From: Alnus glutinosa
Taxonomy: Eukaryota; Streptophyta; Magnoliopsida; Fagales; Betulaceae
NCBI RefSeq assembly: GCF_958979055.1
Contig: NC_084894.1
Location: 9,254,001-9,318,000 of the forward strand
DNA length: 64,000 nucleotides
Direction: 5' to 3'
The translations under genes and the position numbers were made by a program. The notes under the pieces are model-generated. The model was not told the origin of the DNA. It ran no database searches and worked only from the letters and a program-made list of their open reading frames with translations. This document shows positions 57,575 through 64,000 of the stretch, in pieces; within the stretch, counting starts at the first letter, position 1, and the number at the start of each line of letters is the position of its first letter.

Positions 57575-60500
57575 TTAATTTTCAGTGGAGATGAATGAGA
57601 GTGATACTACCTCGGATTCCACAAGATCACGCAAGAAATGATGCTTGATATCGATGTGCTTGGTCCGAGAATGCTGAACAGGATTCTTGGAAATATTGAT
57701 TGCACTAGTATTATCACAGTTGATAATCATAGTATTTTGAGAGAATCTGTAGTCCCCTAACAATGTCTTCATCCATAATAATTGGGTACAACAGCTACCC
57801 GCAGCAATGTACTCAGCCTCAGTAGTGGAGAGAGATATGGAGGCTTGTTTCTTACTCATCCAAGCTACAAGATTGTTCCCCACATAGAAACATCCTCCTG
57901 AGGTGCTTTTTCGATCATCAGCATTTCCAGCCCAATCTTCATCAGAGTATCCTGCAACAACAAGATTTGTTTCTCTAAAATACCAAATGCCATAAGAAAG
58001 GGTATCATTTACATACCTGATGATACGCTTTACTGCAGTAAGGTTGGATTCCTTAGGATTGGCTTGAAAACGAGCACAAACTCCCACACTGAAAGCAATG
58101 TCTGGTCGGCTGGCTGTAAGATACAGGAGGCTCCCTATCATGCTTCTGTAAAGGGATGGGTCAACTGATTTTCCTGTAAGATCACTGCTAATCTTGATAC
58201 TGGTGCTCATGGGGGTGCGAGCACGACTCTTTCCATCCAATCCAAACCTTTTGACCATATCCTTGGCATACTTAGATTGAGAGATGAAGATGCCCTCAGT
58301 AGTTTGCTTGACTTGGAGACCAAGGAAGTAGTTCAGGTCACTAATCATGCTCATTTCAAACTCTTGCTTCATTTCTTCAGAGAACTCATGTGCAAGAGAG
58401 TCTAAAGTAGCTCCAAAAATGATATCATCAACATATATTTGAGCAATCAGTTTATGAGTACCTTGATTTCTGATGAACAAGGTTCGATCTGCTTGCCCCC
58501 TTGCAAAACCTTTGCTTAAGAGATAAGTGGTGAGACGCTCATACCATGCTCGAGGCTCCTGTTTAAGCCCATAAAGAGCCTTCTTCAGCTTGTACACATG
58601 ATGGGGATGATGAGGATCTTGAAAACCCTTCGGCTATTCCACATAGACTTCTTCTTGAAGAACACCGTTCAGAAATGCACTCTTTACATCCATCTGGTAC
58701 AACTTGAAATCAAGGTGACAGGCAACAGAGAGAAGAATTCGAATGGATTCTAACCTGGCAACCGGGGCAAATGTTTCATCAAAGTCTACTCCCTCTATCT
58801 GAGTATATCCCTGTGCAACAAGACGGGCCTTATTTCTAACCACAGTACCATGCTCATCAGTTTTATTTTTGAAGATCCACTTCGTTCCTATGATATTCTG
58901 TTCTGCAGGGCGGGGAACCAAGGTCCAGACATCATTTCTGGTAAACTGATGTAGCTCTTCATGCATTGCAGATACCCATCCTTCATCTTGTAGGGCTTCA
59001 TCTACTTTCTTGGGCTCTGTCTGAGTAAGATAGCAGCTGTAGGAGACTTGATTTGCTACTTCATTTGCAGGTTGAATGACTCTGCTTCTCAATCTGAGCC
59101 CTTCATCTAAATTCTCAAAAAGCTGCTGAGGAGGATGATTGTGCCTCACTCGTGATTGCCTAGGAGGATTAGCTGGAATATCCTCATCTTTGGAATTAAT
59201 GGGAGTGGAAACCGAAGTGGTAGGAGAAGATTCATCTAGAGATTCTTTTGAAGAGGGCTCAATGATAGCAGTTGGAGCTGCTGAAGAATCAACTGAATCA
59301 ATCTGTTTTTCTTCCCCGCTGATAGATCTCTGAACTTCTTCATCATCAACAATCACATTTATTGATTCCATCACAGTCTCTGTTCTTTTGTTGAAGACCT
59401 GGTAAGCTCGACTGTTTGTGGAATATCCCAAGAAGATGCCTTCATTACTCTTGGTATCAAATTTCCCCAGATTTTCCCTGTCATGAAGTATATAACATTT
59501 ACTCCCAAAAGTTTTGAAATACTTCACTGTGGGTTTCTTACCTCGCCAAATTTCATAGGGAGTTTTGTTTGTTTCAGGCCTAAGGTAGACTCTGTTAATG
59601 ATATGGCAGGCAATGTTTACAGCTTCTCCCCAGAAGTGTTGAGCAAGATTCTTTGAGTGGATCATTACACGAGCCATCTCTTGAATTACCCTGTTCTTCC
59701 TTTCAACAACTCCATTCTGCTGAGAAGTAATAGGTGAGGAAAATTCCTGCTTGATTCCATAAGAGAGACAAAATTTTTCAAACTTGAAATTTTCGAACTC
59801 TCTTCCATGATCACTACGGATTCTCATAATCTGGCAATTTCGCTCAACCTGAATTTTCTTGAACAAATGCTGAGCTACATCAAAAGCATCATATTTTTCT
59901 CGAATAGGAATGGCCCAAGTAAATCGAGAGAAATCATCTACAATAACCAGAATATATCTTTTCCCACCTAGACTAGCAGTTCTAGTGGGTCCCATGAGAT
60001 CCATGTGCAGTAATTCTAGATTTTTGGAAGTACGAATACCTGAGGTCTTCTTATGAGCAGCTCGAGTCTGTTTCCCTAGCTGACAAGCCCCACAGACTCC
60101 TTTTTTAGCTTTCTCCATTTTGGGCAGGCCTTTAACAACATCTTTGCCTGCAATTTTGAACATATCGGAGAAATTGAGATGCCCTAACCTCTGGTGCCAT
60201 AGCTCACTGTCATCTATGGTTGCTTTGTTACAGAAGATCCTAGGGTCTGCAGTCAAACCAGCAAGGCCGTAGCAATTGTCAGCAGTTCTTTCTCCTCCCA
60301 TGAGCCATCTGCCACTGCTGTCAAATATATTACATTCCTTCTTGGAGAATTGCACCATCAAGTCATTATCACAGAACTGGCTGATGCTGAGGAGATTCGC
60401 CTTGAGCCCTTCAACATACAAGGCTTCTTGAGATGTTCCGAGGCCTGGGATGTCGATGATCCCTTTACCGATGACTCTGGATTGGCTCCCATTTCCATAG

Positions 60501-61057
60501 GTGATTCGCCTGCCTTTTCCCATCTGAACTTCTTTGAGCAGAGTCTTATCACCTGTCATGTGCTTAGAATAACCACTATCCAAATACCACAAACAAGTAT
60601 CAAGAATTTTTAGTGCAGTATGAGAGACTAAACACAGATTATCTTCCTTTTTAACCCAGACTTGTTTGGAAGATTTTTGATTGTTAACCAGGTCAGATTT
60701 TAGCTCATTAGGGGTGAGGGATGCTAACTTCTCGCTAATGAGTTTCATTTGATCACTCAACATTCTAACTTGTTCTTCCAAACTTGGTTCATCTTTTCTA
60801 GGGATCAGGGTTTTCTTCCAAGGTTTCTGAGACCTAATTTGAAAACAATTTGAACGAGTATGACCAATAATACCACAGTGATTACAACAAGTAGGTATAG
60901 ATTGACTTACTGTTTTTCCTTTAGGACCAGATTGAGTATGAGACATGATAGGTTTAGTAAACATGGTTCTATGACCATTCATATCATGAGAAATAGAAAC
61001 AACATTATCCATACTCAATTCAGACATGATAGAAGTCAAAAAAATAAAAACACTCAA
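57575..61057 (-). pseudogene. Copia gag remnant-pol frame with one in-frame stop
   Basis: One frame of 1160 codons on the minus strand, open except for a TAG at 58634-58636. In order: zinc knuckle C58-X2-C61-X4-H66-X4-C71; protease WYLDSG (159-161; the Cys that usually follows DSG is Tyr); GAG-pre-integrase (HQRLGHLNF); integrase with [15 protein letters not shown] and [11 protein letters not shown] (the D-D-E triad is present); RT from [20 protein letters not shown], with the stop after EEVYVE, then YVDD in IYVDDIIFGA; RNase H with STTEAEYIAA. The stop lies in the RT and would truncate it before the YVDD active site. The N terminus has about 55 residues before the knuckle instead of the full gag. 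The change at the stop fits a C-to-T transition in a CAG (CHG) site. Confidence 0.9.
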
Positions 61058-61084
61058 GAAATTAATCTTCTCAGAGTGTACCAG

Positions 61085-61096
61085 GCTTTGATACCA
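61085..61096 (-). promoter_or_regulatory. Primer-binding site of the Copia element
   Basis: TGGTATCAAAGC on the minus strand, complementary (one mismatch) to the 3' end of initiator tRNA-Met as used by most plant Copia elements. Confidence 0.8.
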
Positions 61097-61098
61097 AT

Positions 61099-62465
61099 TG
61101 AAAAATTGAAATGACTTCTAAAAGTAAAGTCTATGCATAAGTGTCAACAAAAATTAAAGCACAGCGGAAAGTAAATGACACAGAGATTTTTGTTGACGAA
61201 GTGGAAACTCAGTTAAGAGAAAAACCACTCCGGGGTAGCCAAACCCAGGAATTCTACTATTCAGAAGACAAAGCTAGATACAAGATAGTAACACTCACAT
61301 GTACCGATGCAGTGGTCGTACCTTGATCTCTGACGTGTAGCCCAACACGAACGCTTCCCAACCAGGTTCACCTACCTGAAGGGTTCTTCAATGGAACTCC
61401 TTACCTTAGAGCCGATCTCTAAAATAGACTTCGATTTATAGCGCAGCACACTTGAAAAACGGCTCTAGAGGAAATAACACGTCTCTGAGCTCTAATGGAA
61501 TTCACACTGAATTCTTGCAACTTTAAGTGCCCAAGGACCCCTATTTATAGTCTGGGGGTCAGAATGAGTGTCAGGCAAAATAAGCCTGTGAGCCGTCCGG
61601 ACGGTGGACCATAACCGTCCGGACGGACAACTGTGCGACAGGATTTTCCAAAATTTTCGCGAAGAAATCTTTCCTGTATAAGAACATCGTTCGGACGGGA
61701 TGGCTCGATCGTTCGGACGGACGCACGTTCGTTGCAAGTAATTTTCATAACAGGCTTCGTGCGTCCGGACCAAGGGGCAGGAGCGTCCGGACGGCTAAAC
61801 TTCAGCACGCAATTTCCATATCTGATGCGTGTGCGTCCGGACCATAAGGGGGAGACGTCCGGACGGCTAATCTTCAGCACGCAATTTCCATATCTGATGC
61901 ATGTGCGTCCGGACCATAACGGGGAGACGTTCGGACGGTTGAAGTCGAATCGTCAGTTACCATATACGATGCACCAGCGTCCGGACCACAGCTGTCAGAT
62001 GTCCGGACGATTCATTTTGAACTGCGATTCTTGCCTTACGGAGATACGCGTCCGGACGATATACCATATCGTCCGGACGGTTGATTGATCTTCCCTTTCT
62101 TGGAACTTGGAAAGAATCAGTGAATCGTTCTAGAACTGATAGGCATCCGAACGTGCTGCTGAAACGTCCGGACGGAGCAAGCTGGCACAGAAGCTTCTCG
62201 ATACAGTGAAATGTCCGAACGGAAGAAGCACGTCGTCCGGACGGATGATGCTGGAGTGTCTGGCGTCCGGACGGGATGACACATCGTCTGGACGGATGGA
62301 GCAGTAGACAGATGGGCGTCCGGACAGGATGACACATCGTCCGGACGGCTGACAGGGAACTTTGAAATTCTTCCGACTTCACTCTGAACAGTGGAATCCC
62401 TGTTTGCAGCATCCTTACATATAAGTGATTTTGTCCAAACACAGAATGAGGCCAAAATACTAACA
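61099..62465 (-). repeat. 5' LTR of the Copia element
   Basis: Same length and ends as the 3' LTR, with scattered base differences between them, many of them CG to TG or CA (for example TTCGGACGG at 61691 against TCCAGACGG in the partner). TATA (minus) at 61542-61549. Confidence 0.92.
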
Positions 62466-63291
62466 AATTAGCAACCTACCCATAAAACTTACCTAACCGG
62501 TTGCTACAAAAACCCTAGGATTTCTACTTAGATCAAACTCAAAAAGACCCATTCGGTTCCTACCAAAAACCCACATAGAAATTGCCACCAAATCCCCAAG
62601 CAAACGGTCACCAAAGCATAAAACCCACTCAAAATTCGAATCTAAAAGCTAAATGAAAGATGATTATTACCTGATTTCCATGGGCTTTCCTCCATAGCCG
62701 AACTCTCCATCTCAGAATCTCTCGCACGATCTCGGTCTCTCAGTGTTTCTTCCTTTCGGGCGTGTGCGTGCATGGCAGTGAGACGAGAAGAGGAAGAAAA
62801 TGGAAGAGAAGGAAAAAGGGAAAGGAAATCGGGTGCTGGAACAGGGGAGGGGCAGCAGTGTGCGTGCGTGGGAAGAGAAAAGAGAAAGAAGATAGAAGAG
62901 AAGATGGTGTCGTGGAAAGTTGTCCACCGAGGAGAGGAAAGAAAGGAGAAAATAAGAAAAGAAAAGAGGAATAAGGGGGGCCGGGCTGTGCATGAACTTA
63001 AGGGAGAAGGGGAAGAATGAAAATGAAAGGTGGATAGAGGGATCAGGTGACATAGGGGATAAGGGAGAAAAAGAGGGGAAAAATTACTGAAATGCCCCTC
63101 AACTTTAATTCTTTCATTTGTTAATTGGTATTTAACCCTCACATTAAATCTAACTACATTTTACCCCTTACCTTAAACCCTTTATTTTTCAATTATATAA
63201 ATATAATTACTTAAAATCTATTATTAATCCCATCTATTTAATAAACATAATTTATAAATCACTAAATTTCATATTTAATTTCTTGGTCTTT

Positions 63292-63294
<3 letters not shown>
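62466..63294 (-). other. Distal part of the 50084-63294 LTR
   Basis: Minus-strand reading starts TGTAAAGACC. It includes a purine-rich stretch (62770-63030 on the plus strand) whose frames are low complexity. No gene. Confidence 0.5.
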
Positions 63295-63330
<36 letters not shown>

Positions 63331-64000
63331 CTCACATGGTTCGGTTCATATGTATAACAAAAAGCAACTGGTTTCCTATCTTCAATTTAGAAGCATACAG
63401 GTGCTTCTAGAATGAAGTAGATGTTGTCCTCTTCTTCCTTACTGAATGTTGACCGAGAGTGAGAGAGACTTTTGCTTGGTTCAGCCCAAATAAAAGGCAC
63501 AGAGATATGTGAGTTGTTCTTTAGCAAGATAGCACTAAAAACCAACAGAAATACAACCTATAGAGGAGAAGTCGTGGCTTACCGAAAGAGAGAGGGAACC
63601 TCTCAATTTTTGACACAGACCGAGTGAAGGAGAGAAGAGATAAGTGAAAATATTTCTTCTCAGTTTCCACAGTTATAGGTGCAGATTTTACAGGTTATTA
63701 GGAACGTTCTCTGTTGATTAATTTACTGCTGCCAATTTTTTCTAGCAAATAAGGTGAAACCCGTGCGAACAAAATAGAAGAGAAGAAGGTGTTTTCCTCT
63801 TCACAAAATCGGGACAACACAGAGAAGATGGTGCTCTGTTTTCGGTTCAGTGTTGTTTGAGGGGAAGATGATGGTTTTTCTAAGTTTTTCTTTATTTGTT
63901 CTGGTCGGTAGAGAGGCAGAGAAGGCAGAGCAATCTTCTGGTTTTACTGCACTAAACTGAGAAAAATTACAGAGAAAAGCTTGAGATTTTCGGTTTCTTT
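63295..64000 (-). mobile_element. Solo LTR, arm B copy, resumed 5' part (runs off the window)
   Basis: After an (AT)n tract, the minus strand is colinear with 42949-43615 of arm A (for example GGTTTTTAGTG, TTTTATTTGGGCTGAACC, GAAGAAGAGGACAACATC). At 64000 it matches 42949, so about 0.7 kb of the solo LTR and then arm-B gag and LTR should follow outside the window. Confidence 0.88.

Larger units (their letters stand above)
54924..62465 (-). mobile_element. Copia LTR retrotransposon, two LTRs, gag-deleted
   Basis: 7542 bases on the minus strand. The LTRs 61099-62465 (5') and 54924-56290 (3') are both 1367 bases. The primer-binding site TGGTATCAAAGC (61085-61096, tRNA-Met type) is two bases from the 5' LTR. 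The polypurine tract AAAAGGGGAG lies just before the 3' LTR (56293-56303). Flanks ATTTA and AATTA match at 4 of 5. Order of domains (zinc knuckle, protease, integrase, RT, RNase H) is Copia. The main gag domain is missing, and one stop interrupts pol. It sits in the 50084-63294 LTR. Confidence 0.93.
50084..63294 (-). mobile_element. Large Gypsy-like solo LTR (minus strand) inserted in arm B, itself split by two Copia insertions
   Basis: Plus-strand ends TGTGACGACCTG (50084) and ...GGTCTTTACA (63294). Read on the minus strand it is TGTAAAGACC...CAGGTCGTCACA, Gypsy-type LTR termini. Flanks TTATA and ATATA match at 4 of 5 bases. Its own sequence is 50084-51795, 53085-54923 and 62466-63294, about 4.4 kb in total. 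It has a pure T tract (50095-50147) and an 18-base tandem array. I see no gag or pol in it, so a very long solo LTR is the simplest reading; a non-coding LARD-like element is possible. The frames at 62642-63142 are C/T-rich low complexity without a domain. Confidence 0.7.
42949..64000. repeat. Fold-back inverted duplication: arm A 42949-46608, loop, arm B 46789-50083 and 63295-64000
   Basis: Arm B repeats arm A in inverse order for at least 3.6 kb: 3' noncoding region, coiled-coil gag (47859-48134 minus, DLEEKLRETQLQLERVTDEK against ...RVTGEK), and the solo LTR at the same gag position with the same junction (CATGT|TATAACGCC at 48304). Arm B is broken at 50083/63295 by a later LTR insertion. 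The window ends at 64000 inside the solo LTR, opposite 42949 of arm A, so the outer end of arm B is not seen. The arms differ by many single bases and by arm-B-only insertions, so this is not an assembly duplicate of one sequence. Confidence 0.88.

Noticed and set aside
62642..63142. 166-residue minus-strand frame rich in Phe, Ser, Pro
   Set aside because: It reads a low-complexity C/T-rich tract inside the 50084-63294 LTR; several frames on both strands stay open for the same reason.

Overview
The window is nuclear DNA of a flowering plant, almost certainly a woody eudicot. Genes have many GT-AG introns, intergenic DNA is AT-rich, and LTR retrotransposons, MITEs, LINE and SINE remnants are abundant. 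Protein matches are to plant families (pheophorbide a oxygenase, P-class PPR, MAG2-like tethering factor, plant CKS, defensin-like peptide). The species cannot be fixed from the sequence alone. All homology calls are from memory of the families; no search was run.

Region 1 (1-35.3 kb) is gene-bearing. In order: the 3' 15 exons of a PHD-finger/acetyltransferase nuclear protein (+), a CKS cell-cycle subunit (+), a 69-aa single-pass membrane protein (+), the complete seven-exon pheophorbide a oxygenase gene PAO (+), a convergent two-exon defensin-like cysteine-rich peptide gene (-), an intronless P-class PPR gene (-), and a RINT1/TIP20-type MAG2-like gene (-). They share no pathway; this is ordinary plant gene neighbourhood. 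Introns and spacers are seeded with small elements: a LINE nested in a LINE, SINE-like heads, and several terminal-inverted-repeat MITEs.

Region 2 (about 35.3-40.1 kb) is a gene-free transition with hAT-like remnants and simple repeats.

Region 3 (40.1-64 kb) is a nest of retrotransposons. A gag-only Copia-type element (5' LTR at 40085-41191) runs rightward to about 46.79 kb, then folds back: the same sequence returns in inverse orientation from 46.79 kb to the window end. Both arms carry the same solo LTR (starting TGTAACGCCCC) at the same position in gag, so the inversion came after that insertion. Only the right arm was later hit by a MITE and by a second large LTR (50084-63294, minus strand). 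That LTR was in turn invaded by a solo Copia LTR (51796-53084, perfect AAATC duplication) and by a complete two-LTR Copia element (54924-62465, minus). The latter keeps protease to RNase H but has lost the main gag domain and has one in-frame stop in pol. All LTRs of this Copia group are packed with copies of the palindrome CGTCCGGACG.

The most unusual features are the fold-back retroelement, the palindrome-packed LTRs, and the complementary gag-only and pol-only relatives lying side by side.
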